From contig OZ059899.1 of NCBI GenBank assembly GCA_964057225.1, positions 12,028,001-12,092,000 of the forward strand: a stretch of 64,000 bases of DNA, in the 5' to 3' direction. The position numbers were made by a program, and so were the translations under genes. A model generated the notes under the pieces. The model was not told the DNA's origin and did no database searches. It saw only the letters and a list, made by a program, of their open reading frames with translations. This DNA comes from Auanema rhodensis (lineage: Eukaryota; Nematoda; Chromadorea; Rhabditida; Rhabditidae). Shown here in pieces: positions 1 to 10,386 of this stretch. Every line of letters begins with the position of its first letter. Positions within the stretch are counted from its first letter, which is position 1.

Positions 1-691
1 TTCAAATGATTCTGTTTTTTTTTGCAATGAATGAAGGTTTTTTTTTTCATTTGAAGAACTAGATGAAGCCAATAATGAAGTCATAGAGATATAAAGAATA
101 TTACTTGAAGAATATACATATGAAATATAATCAAATAAACATGAAAAAAGTTGCAGAATATTCTCATCTTATGATCATAAATGTTTTCTAATCTTTATTC
201 CCTAGAACTAATATATTCAAATAGATTGTCATTCATTCAAGTAATTTTACTATTACATCACCAGTTGTTCTAACAATTCTTGAATATCAGGCGATGAAAG
301 CGACATATGGCACACGAAAAAGCCTGACGTCATAAGTTGAATCAAGTAAACTATTTTAAAAATTTGTATTAAAACGTATCTTATTTCTTTAAATAACAGA
401 GAAACAAGAAAAATGTGGAATTATTGTTGAAAAGACTTCGTGAGATGCAATAATACCAAGATGTATCTGAGTGAAATGGTCAAAATAAACAGGAGATATA
501 GAGAATAGAGTCAGAAGACACTTCCGCGTGTTTAACTTGTTTTGTTAACGATACATACGATTTTAAACTTTTTTTTATGGATTTAAGAACTAATTAAGGC
601 ATTATTCAGCAGAAAAGTTGAATATAGGTAGTGGAACAATGGCATATAATAACAGATTGATCGTATAAATTATGATTATGAAAGATCTTAC
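1..691. other. Left-edge region, no gene recognised
   Basis: AT-rich sequence with frequent stops in all frames and no recognisable family. If the minus-strand exon proposed at 692-734 is real, this stretch would be its first intron, running off the left edge. I see no RNA gene or repeat here. Confidence 0.4.
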
Positions 692-734
692 CTTGTCCTG
701 GTGGACGGTCCGGAGCAAACTGTACGGCCGGCAT
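692..734 (-). CDS. Possible first coding exon of a gene leaving the window on the left
   Basis: On the minus strand an ATG at 734-732 reads MPAVQFAPDRPPGQ and runs into a strong donor (CAAG|GTAAGATC, first intron base 691). The stretch is much more GC-rich than its surroundings, and a TATATA core lies about 90 bp upstream. No downstream exon can be identified inside the window, so neither the product nor the reality of the gene can be confirmed. A longer frame covers the same bases (793-602) but has only a TTG at its start and no ATG. Treat this as a hint only. Confidence 0.25.
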
Positions 735-1010
735 TCAGAAGCACGTTGAAACTGAATGTCCTCAGGGCACCGAATCAATTGAAGCGCACGCAACGACGCG
801 CCGCGTCCGCCCCTTATTTGGCTATATAGTTTGAGAGCTCCAAGAGCTTTCAGTTTTTCGTCTGAATCTCTCCACTATGCCTGGCAGCCTCACTGTTTCA
901 GGCGTTTTCCATCCATCTGTTTCTCTACCTCTATTCCTCCTCATATCATATAATCTTCTGTCCTTTGCTTCAGAATCAGTCAAATGAGCTCCGCCCATGC
1001 TCAGTTAAGC
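735..1010 (-). promoter_or_regulatory. Possible promoter with TATA-like core
   Basis: A GC-rich island in AT-rich surroundings. It holds CTATATAG (822-829), CG-rich sequence between this and the putative ATG at 734, and a GC-box-like gctccgcccatgc near 988. The arrangement would suit transcription to the left. No experimental support is possible from sequence alone. Confidence 0.25.
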
Positions 1011-1648
1011 ACAAGATGAACCAGTTGCATGCGACATAGAGTTAGAGAAAACAAAGCAACAGAGGAAGAAAACCAAAAAATAGCAAAGTTCTCGTTCAGA
1101 ACATCACATTTCATAGAGTTCTCTTTTACTTTTTGCTTATAACGGATGAAAGCATTGAAACATTTGCATGTAGTTCCGACAAAACCTGCCTGAATTACAA
1201 ATAGTGTCGATGCCTTCTACTAAATATAGAAAATCGAACTAATTTGATGAATAAGGAGATATTAAGAGTCATTATCGCTTCTTATAAGTCAGAATATTAT
1301 GATTAGTATTAGCTAGATATAGAAAATCGACATAAGCAACTATAGACTTATAAAAGTTTATTCGGAAAGAAATTGAATTTTAAAAGTGAATACGAAAATT
1401 CAGATCAATATTTACGACTACTTACGTTGAAAGCTGATATAACAGATGAAGGAATAATGTAAAAATACAATATACATATTGAGGGACAAATAAATTACAC
1501 ATGCATAATGTCATGATCAACACGACTTGAAAGTTTTGAGAAAAATGAAAATTTTAACGAGTTTATGGCTAGATATAGAGTCATAACTGATGTACAGTAC
1601 CCTTTTGCCCATTTTAATACGAGAAAGGGCATATCTGATCGTCCTTCA
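1011..1648. other. Intergenic and calumenin 3'UTR region
   Basis: AT-rich, no coding exon recognised. The left part is intergenic. The right part should be the 3'UTR of the minus-strand calumenin gene that stops at 1649; a minus-strand AATAAA lies at 1362-1357. A short motif, atatagaaaatcga, occurs twice (near 1225 and 1317), probably by chance. Confidence 0.45.
1357..1362 (-). terminator. Candidate poly(A) signal of the calumenin gene
   Basis: AATAAA on the minus strand, about 290 bp downstream of the calumenin stop codon. It is the only canonical hexamer I noticed in a suitable place. Confidence 0.4.
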
Positions 1649-2931
1649 TTAAAGTTCTGTGTGTGATATCTTATGCAGAGCATCTCCGTAATTCGTAGCT
1701 TCTGAACCAACAAAGAGCTTATGCTCATCCACAATTTCAGCAATACTCAATTTACCATCCTGTAAAAAATGTTTTTTTGAAATCCGGTAATAAAGAGATA
1801 ACATTTGGTGATTGAATTCATTATCAGCAGAATAAACAAACCTGGTTTTTATCAGCTCCATTAATGAGGTGATTAGCTTCTTGTTTAGCTACGGCTTTGA
1901 CATCAGGAATCAGCCATTTACGAACTTCTTCACCTTTCAAAACACCATCTGCGTTCTCGTCGTATTCAGCCATAAATCTTTAATTGGTAACAGATATGGC
2001 ATATCGCACAGAATCAATAAAATTACCTATTCTTTTCAACCGAATGCCATTCACTTTGAGGATTTTCTGCCATTTCTCCCAAGAATTCTTTGATATCTAT
2101 AGCCCCATCCTTATTCGTATCCTTCTCCCACATCGTAACCTAACAACCTAACGTCGTATTTTTTTAATATAAAAACACAAACCTCGACTAAAGTTTGATG
2201 CATATGAGCATAATTTTCTGGATTCAAAAAGGCAGCTAATTCTTCCCTACTCAATCTTCCATCCGTATTCACATCAGCTGCTATAATCAGGGATTTACAA
2301 CTCAATAACAATGAACAAAAATTTTCTTACCGTGGAAGTACTTCTTGTCCTCTTCTAGCAGTTCACGATCATCGGGGTCAAGATTGTTGAGATCTTGATC
2401 AGGGAATGAATCACTGATGTACTCCTTCCATGTTATCTTTAAAAAAACATAAAAATCAAAACAATATATTATAAACATACGAATTGATCTCCATCCGCGT
2501 CCATCTCACTCATTCTCTCTTCGACTTCTTCGTTGTCTAGGGTGAGCATAGAATGCTCAATCCAAGTTGTTAATTCAGATGAATCCGCAAATATAAAATA
2601 TGTGAAAAACAATAAACTAGTATCTTACCAACAAAACCATCTTTGTTAGCATCCATTTTATTAGCTATAACTTGTAGTCGTCGTTTTGCTTCCGATGGGG
2701 GAAGTTCATCAAATTCATCTGCACTTTTCTTTGATCCTAAGCATATTTAACTTTCTTATGCATATGTTTAATAACAAGAAGCAAACCTAAAACAGCTTGA
2801 TGGTCTGTATGATGATCAGCGTCCCCTTCATGATGCCGTTGAATACGTGATGCTGCACCGTCAATTTCGCGTTCTTTATCAGCATACACAGAACATAGTG
2901 CACATATAAAAAAGATTTTTGCCAGCAGCAT
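1649..2931 (-). CDS. calu-1: Calumenin/reticulocalbin-type EF-hand protein of the secretory pathway
   Basis: Eight exons: 2931-2787, 2736-2629, 2584-2481, 2436-2331, 2280-2183, 2139-2027, 1977-1842 and 1759-1649, giving 306 aa. Residues 1-17 (MLLAKIFFICALCSVYA) are a signal peptide. Six EF-hand loops follow at about 77-88 (DANKDGFVDSSE), 113-124, 157-168, 194-205 (DTNKDGAIDIKE), 231-242 and 267-278; each has Asp at position 1 and Glu at 12. The C-terminus HTEL resembles HDEL/KDEL retrieval signals. This is the CREC family (calumenin, reticulocalbin): low-affinity Ca2+ binders of the ER/Golgi lumen, and length and loop number fit. In C. elegans the single member is calu-1. The gene is divergent from the ORP gene. 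Odd feature: the second intron has GG instead of AG at its 3' splice site (2586-2585), although the EF-hand loop fixes the junction. Family assignment is firm; the symbol is by homology. Confidence 0.9.
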
Positions 2932-3213
2932 CCTATTCTAGCTGGATGGCTTAACTATACGAAAATAAATAAAATTAACAAGATTGAATCGAATTTCAAT
3001 GAGTGAGTTAATTCAAGCCAACTGGTAAAATCAGCTTTTGAGATGCACTGTTTTTACGCATAACCATGCGGCAAATAAACTTGCTGTTTGTACGAGAGGC
3101 GGACCGAAAATCGGGTTGTGCGCTTGCTTATGAGCGCAGTGTATTTAATTCCTTTTTATTATTTACAAAATCTTTTTGTAATATTTGTTCATTACTCTAT
3201 TATCTTCAGCTTT
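2932..3213. promoter_or_regulatory. Divergent promoter region between calumenin and ORP genes
   Basis: Only 282 bp separate the two start codons, which point away from each other, so both promoters should lie here. A splice acceptor (tatcttcag, AG at 3208-3209) sits 4 bp before the ORP ATG; it could be a spliced-leader site or the end of a 5'UTR intron. No clear TATA box is visible. Confidence 0.5.
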
Positions 3214-6200
3214 ATGGCTTCGGGTGTTGCCATGGAGGGACCGCTGTCTAAATGGACCAATATGGTTCATGGATGGCAGTATCGATGGTTCCGGTTGGTG
3301 GATGACTCGTTGATTTATTTCACAACCCGTGAAAAGATGCTTAAAGGCCAGCAAAGAGGTATTAACCTAGCCTAAAAAATGTAAAATTAGTTATAATGAT
3401 TAAGGATGTATGCGTCTAGTAGGCGCTATCGTCGGAATCGACGGTGAAAATAACGCTCTTTTTACGGTTTCAGTTGAAGGAAAAATATTTCATTTACAGG
3501 TTAGTTAATGATTTGGTTATAATTTTTCTTGGCTTTTAATCGATTTGAGACAATTGTCCGCATGGCTGTCTCGTTTCAAGTTTTTCCCTTTATCGATGTA
3601 GCCATCTTCTGATTGGGTTGGTTGCGGGCTAAGCATGGATATTTTGGCTAATATATGTTAGTAGAAAGTTGCCCCGGGTTGAAAGCTTTACTTTCCCAAT
3701 ATGTCATGTTATTACAATATACTAATAATAACATAATGTTGTTTGATTTTTGGAACGATATAATTAACTATCTAAAGGTATTTTTTCGTTACTTCCGTAG
3801 TCTTGCGCTCATCTTTCGTCGGCAAGAAATTAGGTTATCGACTGGTCATCTAAGAAGTATCATGTGTGCCTTTTCTTCTTGGAAAAAATGTATTTGCTAG
3901 TAAAAGGACAACATTTTTGCTTTTGTATGTCGTGTATTATGTTGTATCGTCATACAATATTGCTAATATGTTTTGAAGTTTTTGTTTAACAATCTGTTAG
4001 TCAATATGTGTGTCCATGTCTTTATCTTTTTGTCTCTTTTATTGTTGAGCTTTATATATCATTGAAGCTTTTAAAGCTGCAAATTCTCTTTCATCTCCTC
4101 CCGTATGTATTTTTTCTTTTCTTGTGATCTGCTTGTTGATATCGTATGTGAGTATTTGCATTCTTTTCTTCATTTGGTTCCGGAAACTGGTTTTCGCTAT
4201 TTTATCTTGTATTTTCTTCATTTTTCTTAACCTTCTGTTGTTTAGTTGTATTTTTGGTCCAGTCTTACGTGCGTGTTATGGCTTTTACTCATGATTGAGG
4301 ATTTTCAAGCATGCCTTGTTTCCAACGAACAGATAGAAAATGGATTAGGGTTTGACCTTTGATATCCCTCTTTCATATTTAGTGAAGTAGCTTGATAGGG
4401 ACCAAAGGGAATAGTTCCTCTGCCCCATATCCTTATAAACCATTTGATGTTATGATCTTTCGTTAAAGTTTAATTCTTCCTTTTTAGGGTAGAGATGAAC
4501 GAGAAAGGAACCAGTGGGTTCGTGCTCTAGAAGTAGTAATTCGTGGCTGTGGTGGCTACAAGAAAGGCGCTTTAAAGTCAAAAGAAACGACCATAGATGG
4601 CCTTAAGGCCAAAATAGTAGAAGCTGATCAACATGTTAACAATATAATCCTTCAGGTAAGACCTTATTTTCTAAGTACTTAAGGATTTTCTTTCTTATTT
4701 TTTTTGTGTTTATATATCTTTGTTTTCTTTTCATATATTTTTTTATTAGTAATAGTGAAGGCGCACTAAGTCATTTTAAAATATGCTCGTTGACTTTGTT
4801 CTCTACGATCTTGAGCTGAATCAGAACATATAGAGGTGTTGTGAAAGTAATCGCGTGATCATGCTTTTCGCTCCCCTCTTGTCGATTTATACCACGTAGT
4901 TTTGATAAATTGCCAAGCTATTGTTAGTTTGCGTCTTCGTGATTGTTTCACACACTGTTTGTGCTGAAGTTCGTCGTCTTCTTTTTCTTTCACTATTCTT
5001 TCAATAATCAGCACTAAGTTTACTGTTTTCCTTCCATACTTCTCTCATGACTTACTCCGATTCTACTGTTACGCAGCGTTGTTACTTTCATTTTCTCTTT
5101 AACCTCTCTCTTCAGCCTTCTCTCACATTGCTTAACAATTTTCTTACTTTCTACGCGTTTTCAAGATAATTGTCGCTTTTCCTTTTTGTTTGCCCTTTCT
5201 CTCAGTAGAGAAAAAAATCACGTTGAATTCTAGGTGAAATTGCTCTGACAATTGCGGTCATTATTGATTCTGTTCTGATCTTTCATATTTCGCATTTCCC
5301 ATCAACATATGAATCATATCGGGTCCCGTTCATCACTGTTAAGACATTTCGCTTTCGATTATTATATTCATATCATTCCATTCAGCCGTTTCTCTCATCA
5401 TACATCAGATATTCAAAATATTTTCGTTCGAAGGTTTTTTATTCCCTAATCTAATGTCTGTGGCATTAGATAACATGGAAAAAGAGATGAACATGTGATA
5501 AAATGTACGGAACTATGCAGTGAGATAGTATTTTCTCACTCACTTTCCAATGTTTTTTTTTTGGTAACTTTGTTTCATCTCAATTCACCGAGTGTTCACT
5601 TTCCTATTGGATCAGATAGTCATTGTTTCTCTTCGTTGTCCTCTCCTTGTTCTTGTTCTTGTTCTTCTTTTCCTTCTGAGCTGGAATCATCTGTCTTCTC
5701 TTCTATCTTTACCTTTCCATGACTAATGTGTTTCCCTGTGGTATGGAAAGTGAGAAAGAGAGGAACCCAAACAGAATAGCAGAGAGTCTTATCTCACTGA
5801 GTTGAACACGCGATCTTGGCATTTGAACCGGAAACGCATTCTATACTTGCTTACGTTTGAAGTATTACTAAGTTCACTCCATATTCGACTATATCGTGAG
5901 TATTTAATCAATCTTGACTCTTAACGATGTTATGTCTTTAATGTATTTGTTTTGAAATTGTGTTGATATAATCTCAAACAGTTCTAAAGCTTCAACTTGA
6001 AGTTTCTCTCTGGTTCTCCTCTTATATTTTCTTTTTTTTTGGTTTATATTTAGAATTTCTCTAGTCAATACATATATTAGAATTGTTAATACATCAATTA
6101 GTTTCATATGCCGTATATGTCATTCAACTTGTTAGGGTCTTGTTTAACATTCAATATTATGTCAAATGTTCATTTCATCGAACTTCGAAAAACTTAAATA

Positions 6201-8676
6201 TTTAGGTCAAAGGCTTAGAATCATTAAAAGCACAAGCAACGGAAAAGGAACGGAAAAATATCGAGGATCTCATTAATTCAAGCAATCAATTGTTGAATAC
6301 AGTTAAACACGCAATTATTCTTTTGCAGGTTTGTTGCGTTTCCTTTTCCAATTTTCCTACTCAAAAATTCATTTTTTTTTCTTAGCTAAAATAACGATTT
6401 ACTCTTACAGATGGCTCGAAACAAGATCGATATTCCCGAAGAGATGCAAAAGGAAGATAAAGAAAACCATGGTTTCACTTCTACCGATGGACCTATAACT
6501 CCTAAGGTTTGTTAAATGTTCAAGTTTTTTCAAAAATTTATGTTTTATTCTTTTATCCAAATCCTACAGTTGTCTGTTTACACTGATAAGACTGACTGAT
6601 GTTGAAATGTTTTCTTCTTATAAGTACAACTGCGCTTTTCAGACTCTTCAAACGGTACCTGATGCTCAATTAGCAACTACATCAAATGGGCTAAATGGAT
6701 CTGATCAAGATGCTACTCCTTTAGGTCCAGCTCCCATTAATTATTCTAGGTAAGAAACTATTTCTGTTTTTTTCTTTTCTATTGTTACTAGTACTTCATT
6801 GTTTTACTTTCCAGTGATGATGATGAGTTTTATGATGCAGACGAAGACTTGTTAGATCTTGATAATATAAATGAGCACGGACAAGACGGAAATGATTCTA
6901 TTGCACCACCCAAAGTTGTATCTTTCGAAGAAGTAAGCTTTTCATTATTTTTCAAAGAAAATTGGGACGACGCGTGATGATTGATCTTATTCTCTCGTTA
7001 TCAAATAATTAAACTGGTTGTTTTATGCTTCGAAATAGTTTGAGATTTTAACTCTAGCAACGCAAATGACGTCATCGAGAAAACAAAAAATGACCAAACA
7101 AAAAAACAAACTTCAGGAGGAAAACTTTGATTTTGGCGATGCTGACGAAGATTTTGATGAAATTTATAACAATGCTGAAGAGCATGACATTGGAAACGTT
7201 CAACAGGAACACGGAAGTGTGTTAGTTCATCTTCTAAGTCAAGTAAGCCTTCATTTTGTTTCTGACAACTTGTTTCTTCTTTAGGTTAGCGTTGGAATGG
7301 ATTTAACGAAAGTCACCCTTCCAACATTCATTCTAGAACGGCGATCATTGTTAGAGATGTACGCCGATTTCTTTGCTCATCCCGATGCTTTCGTGTCCAC
7401 CGTTGGTCTTGATACACCTGAAAAAAGATTTATGTATGGGGTTTTGATTCATTAAGAGATTTTATCTTTTTTTTTGTATAGTTCGGTTGTTAGATATTAT
7501 TTGAACGCCTTTTACGCTGCCCGTAAAAGTGGAGTGGCCAAAAAGCCATACAATCCGATTTTGGGAGAAACGTTTAGATGCAGGTAGATATTTCACTCTT
7601 TTGAGACTTTAATCTTGTTCGTTAAGATATAATGTTCCTGGATTGCCATTGAGTGGGAAAAAAACTGAATCCGGACCATTCCCAGGATCAGACATTAACC
7701 AACTTACATTCTTAGCGGAACAAGTATGATTAATTCTCTAATATATCAAATGAATTGAGTATGATATTATAGGTCAGCCATCATCCACCTATTTCCGCAT
7801 TTTATGCTGAGCATCCAGAAAAGAAAGTATCCTTTAACGCTCATATTTATACTAAATCTTCTTTTCTTGGCTTGTCTATTGGTAAGAAATTCATAATGTT
7901 TCAAATATTTTAAAAATGCTATTATAGGTGTGGCCAATATTGGTAGTGGAACTGTTACTTTACATGAATATAATGAAAACTATACTGTAACTTTCCCAAG
8001 TGGCTATGGTAGATCAATCATGAGCACACCATGGGTTGAATTAGGAGGCAAAGTGAAAATTGTTTGCGAAGAAACTGGCTACTATGCTGATATTGAGTTC
8101 TTGACGAAACCTTTCTTTGGAGGAAAACCTCACAAAGTTCAAGGCAGTGTTTTCAAGTAAACATACTATTTTACTTTTTTTTTGTTTTACTTACTCTTGA
8201 ATGAATTATAGGAAGGATAGTAAGAAAGCTGTGCTGACTATAAAAGGAGAATGGAATGGAGTGATGACTGCTAAGCCCGCTAATGGAGATGAGTATGTGT
8301 TCATCGATGTGAAAGCTGAGAAGGAAATGAAGAAAGAGTGTGAACCCGTTATGCAACAGGGAGAGCGTGAAAGTAGAAGGTAAAGTTCTTTAGGAAATGA
8401 ACCCAAAATTCATCGTTAATTCATTTTTCTAGATTATGGAGGCACGTTACTGCAGCCTTGCTCAGAAATAGAATTCACATTGCTACAACTGCTAAGAGAA
8501 TGATCGAACAACGACAAAGAGCCGAGGCTAAGGAAAGATTGGAAAAGGGCGAAAAATGGAATACCCATTACTTCACGCTTGATGCTGATGACAGGTATTC
8601 ATAAAACTAATTTTTCATTTTAAGTCTATGTGCTTTCAGATGGACTTATGATAATCCTCTTAAAAATCGGTTGTAA
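3214..8676 (+). CDS. Oxysterol-binding protein-related protein, ORP9/10/11 type
   Basis: Sixteen exons: 3214-3358, 3405-3499, 4488-4655, 6206-6328, 6411-6506, 6643-6749, 6815-6932, 7117-7242, 7285-7433, 7482-7583, 7627-7723, 7773-7881, 7928-8156, 8212-8379, 8433-8594 and 8640-8676, giving 676 aa. Residues 1-105 form a PH domain that starts [16 protein letters not shown], very like the start of human OSBPL9. Residues 249-255 read EFYDADE after an acidic run, a good FFAT motif for binding VAP on the ER. From about 327 comes the lipid-transfer domain, with [13 protein letters not shown] and the family signature EQVSHHPP (441-448). Family members move sterol or PI4P/phosphatidylserine between the ER and Golgi/endosome membranes. 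Introns 2 (988 bp) and 3 (1550 bp) are unusually long for this locus and may hold enhancers; I saw nothing coding in them. Start choice: MASGVAMEG aligns with the family start; a second Met lies at 3232. Confidence 0.92.
3500..6205 (+). other. Two long introns of the ORP gene
   Basis: Intron 2 (3500-4487) and intron 3 (4656-6205) flank the exon at 4488-4655. Both are T-rich and stop-rich in all frames. Short open frames inside them have no recognisable content or good start context. No RNA gene was recognised. Confidence 0.6.
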
Positions 8677-9312
8677 AGCTTTGCATTGGCAGACCTTCTT
8701 CAGTGTACTTGCTATAGCTTTTATAAATCTCAATTATCTTGTAGAATATTCTAGCGGTTTGTCATCGTTTTTTCATCAATTTGGCTATCCTCTTTCTTTT
8801 TCCTCTTTCTGGTCTATGTACATTATCTAGGCTCATTGTGCTTGTTGTGAAGCGGGAAATGCGCTTTTCTGTTTATTGCATAGGAAGCTTAATCAACGTT
8901 TGTGAATTTTTTTTGACCTACCTGGAGCTCAGATAAACTTCTTTTACCCACTTCTAACCAATCGATAATCCGTTTTCATACTCTTATTTAGTGCATAGTT
9001 GAATTCTACTTTTTTAAATTTTCCTTATTGTTATATTATTTAAAACATTCTAATTAATCGACGAAGTGGTTAAGAATGTTATTATATTACTTTTTGAGCC
9101 ATTGTAATTCCCTTTTGTGTTAAAATACCTGTGATTTCTACGTCTCCTTTTTCAAAGTATATATATATCGAAATTATTTATATATATATCTATATCTAAT
9201 AACCCGTTTAAAGAGTTTCAATAAAGATTTACTATTTCAAAACTGAATTAGTTGAGGTTTGCCCCCACACATGTTATTTCTTCAAAATCCTTGTTTGTTT
9301 GGCTCAACTCTC
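8677..9312 (+). other. ORP 3'UTR and intercistronic spacer
   Basis: No coding potential. A TA-rich run (about 9150-9200) precedes AATAAA at 9220-9225. The next gene's acceptor is 88 bp beyond that signal, the spacing typical of nematode operons. Confidence 0.55.
9220..9225 (+). terminator. Poly(A) signal of the ORP gene
   Basis: Canonical AATAAA about 545 bp after the ORP stop and shortly before the next gene's acceptor site. Confidence 0.55.
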
Positions 9313-9314
9313 AG
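9313..9314 (+). other. Candidate trans-splice acceptor before the PSMG4-like gene
   Basis: The sequence caactctcag ends in AG at 9313-9314, 11 bp before the ATG at 9326 and 88 bp after AATAAA. No upstream exon is visible, so a spliced leader (SL2-type) is the simplest partner. Confidence 0.5.
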
Positions 9315-9325
9315 AATTCTAGGAT

Positions 9326-9776
9326 ATGCGTAGAGACTTTACAGTTCAAGTGTTTAGTTCTGAAATCTTTGGTTATATTCTAGAACTAGAGGAATGTCTG
9401 TGGATTTGGGTTGGAAATGGGTCAGTCAATCATCCTAATAGCGAACAGTTTCATTGAAATTTTCTTTTCAAATTTAGAAATATAGCAGGATTATCATTAT
9501 CATTTTACCCTCGATCAACAATGCTAACGAATGTCGGAGATTCATATAATATTCATGTTAAATCATTATCCACTCGTATATCAAGGATATTTAAAGATAA
9601 ACAAGTACATACCCTGAGAGCTATCTTGTAGGAAAATGTTGTTTTAGGTTTTCTTTTCTACTGACTTGGATTCTGAAGAACCGCAGTTTTGGAATGAATT
9701 GTTTTTAGTTTTAACTTCAGAATTGGAGAAAGTAACTCTTACGGGGAAAATGGCAGCTTTAAAAGTAGCTGCTTAA
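9326..9776 (+). CDS. PSMG4: Proteasome assembly chaperone 4-like protein
   Basis: Three exons: 9326-9420, 9478-9604 and 9648-9776, giving 116 aa, with introns of 57 and 43 bp. The protein starts MRRDFTVQVFSSEIFGY. It contains ECLWIWVGNGNIAGLS, which matches the FLWVG segment of PAC4, then a central strand-rich part and a C-terminal helix (FWNELFLVLTSELEKV). Length and order fit the PAC4 family, where PAC3-PAC4 helps assemble the alpha ring of the 20S proteasome. Divergence is high, so the call rests on the LWxWVG motif, size and overall pattern. It is the second gene of a probable operon, 126 bp before the next ATG. No single exon is long enough to stand out as an open frame, so it is easy to miss. 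Confidence 0.7.
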
Positions 9777-9794
9777 CAACTTTTTACATTTTGT

Positions 9795-9800
9795 AATAAA
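9795..9800 (+). terminator. Poly(A) signal of the PSMG4-like gene
   Basis: AATAAA 18 bp after the stop codon and about 100 bp before the next gene's acceptor. Confidence 0.6.
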
Positions 9801-9899
9801 GTATATCAAGATTCACATCATTTATTTGTTTGACTTATGGTTTTCCGCCAAAATGCTTGAAAGCTTTTAATCTGTATTGACCGTTGAAGTCGGATTTAT

Positions 9900-9901
9900 A
9901 G
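9900..9901 (+). other. Candidate trans-splice acceptor before the SDHAF4 gene
   Basis: The sequence ggatttatag ends in AG directly against the ATG at 9902. Such zero-length leaders are common for nematode trans-spliced mRNAs. Confidence 0.55.
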
Positions 9902-10266
9902 ATGCTACGCTGCATTGCCCGTAAAAATTTTACTAGCACATTCAGAGCTTTGAGCAATGCTGCTGATAAGCCAAGAAAAGGCAAAGAACAGATAATGATT
10001 GAAAAAACTCCAAAAGGAAAATTAGAAGAAGCCGTACGAAAAGATGCATCTTTATCAAATAAATTACATACATTTATAGGAAAAACCTTATGAAGATCCC
10101 TTCCTGAAAAAACACCCTGGGGGTATTAATCAGAAAACTGGAGAGGTTGAAGAGTTGCATCTCTTTCAAGTTCTTCAAATTTATTATTTAGGTTGGTGGT
10201 CCAGCTGGACCAGAACCTACCCGTTTTGGGGACTGGGAAAGAAAAGGACGCGTATCAGATTTTTAA
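9902..10266 (+). CDS. SDHAF4: Succinate dehydrogenase assembly factor 4
   Basis: Three exons: 9902-10033, 10080-10145 and 10192-10266, giving 90 aa; both introns are 46 bp. The N-terminus MLRCIARKNFTSTFRALS is rich in Arg/Ser and lacks acidic residues, as expected of a mitochondrial targeting peptide. The C-terminal half carries the hallmark of the family (formerly DUF1674): DPFLKKHPGGINQKTGE, then GGPAGPEPTRFGDWERKG, ending RVSDF. SDHAF4/Sdh8 binds the flavinylated Sdh1 (SdhA) subunit in the mitochondrial matrix and promotes its joining to Sdh2 in complex II. The first intron was chosen because reading through it leads to a stop and loses the conserved motif. It is the third gene in the probable operon. 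Confidence 0.95.
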
Positions 10267-10276
10267 ATAATAATTT

Positions 10277-10282
10277 AATAAA
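10277..10282 (+). terminator. Poly(A) signal of the SDHAF4 gene
   Basis: AATAAA 10 bp after the SDHAF4 stop and about 100 bp before the next acceptor. Confidence 0.6.
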
Positions 10283-10381
10283 TATAGTTTTGTTTATTGT
10301 TCTGCCTTTTCTTTATTACATAGTTTGGAAACTATTATAATATTTCTTCATTTCTTGATTACATTTTCATTATTTTAATTA

Positions 10382-10383
10382 AG
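10382..10383 (+). other. Candidate trans-splice acceptor before the CSN7 gene
   Basis: The sequence ttttaattaag ends in AG 3 bp before the ATG at 10387. It is weaker than TTTCAG but correctly spaced from the upstream AATAAA. Confidence 0.4.
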
Positions 10384-10386
10384 AAA

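Noticed and set aside
602-793. 63-codon minus-strand open frame
   Set aside because: It begins at a TTG and contains no ATG, and reads into intron-like sequence after the donor at 691. Only the ATG at 734 in another frame is kept as a weak exon candidate.
7066-7116. Using the acceptor near 7055 and the [15 protein letters not shown] reading as part of the ORP protein
   Set aside because: In the phase set by the previous exon this meets a stop at once. The acceptor cttcag at 7116 keeps the frame and the acidic tract.
9902-10093. 63-codon reading of SDHAF4 exon 1 running to a stop at 10093
   Set aside because: It reads through a 46-bp intron. Splicing 10033 to 10080 restores the conserved DPFLKKHPGGINQKTGE motif.
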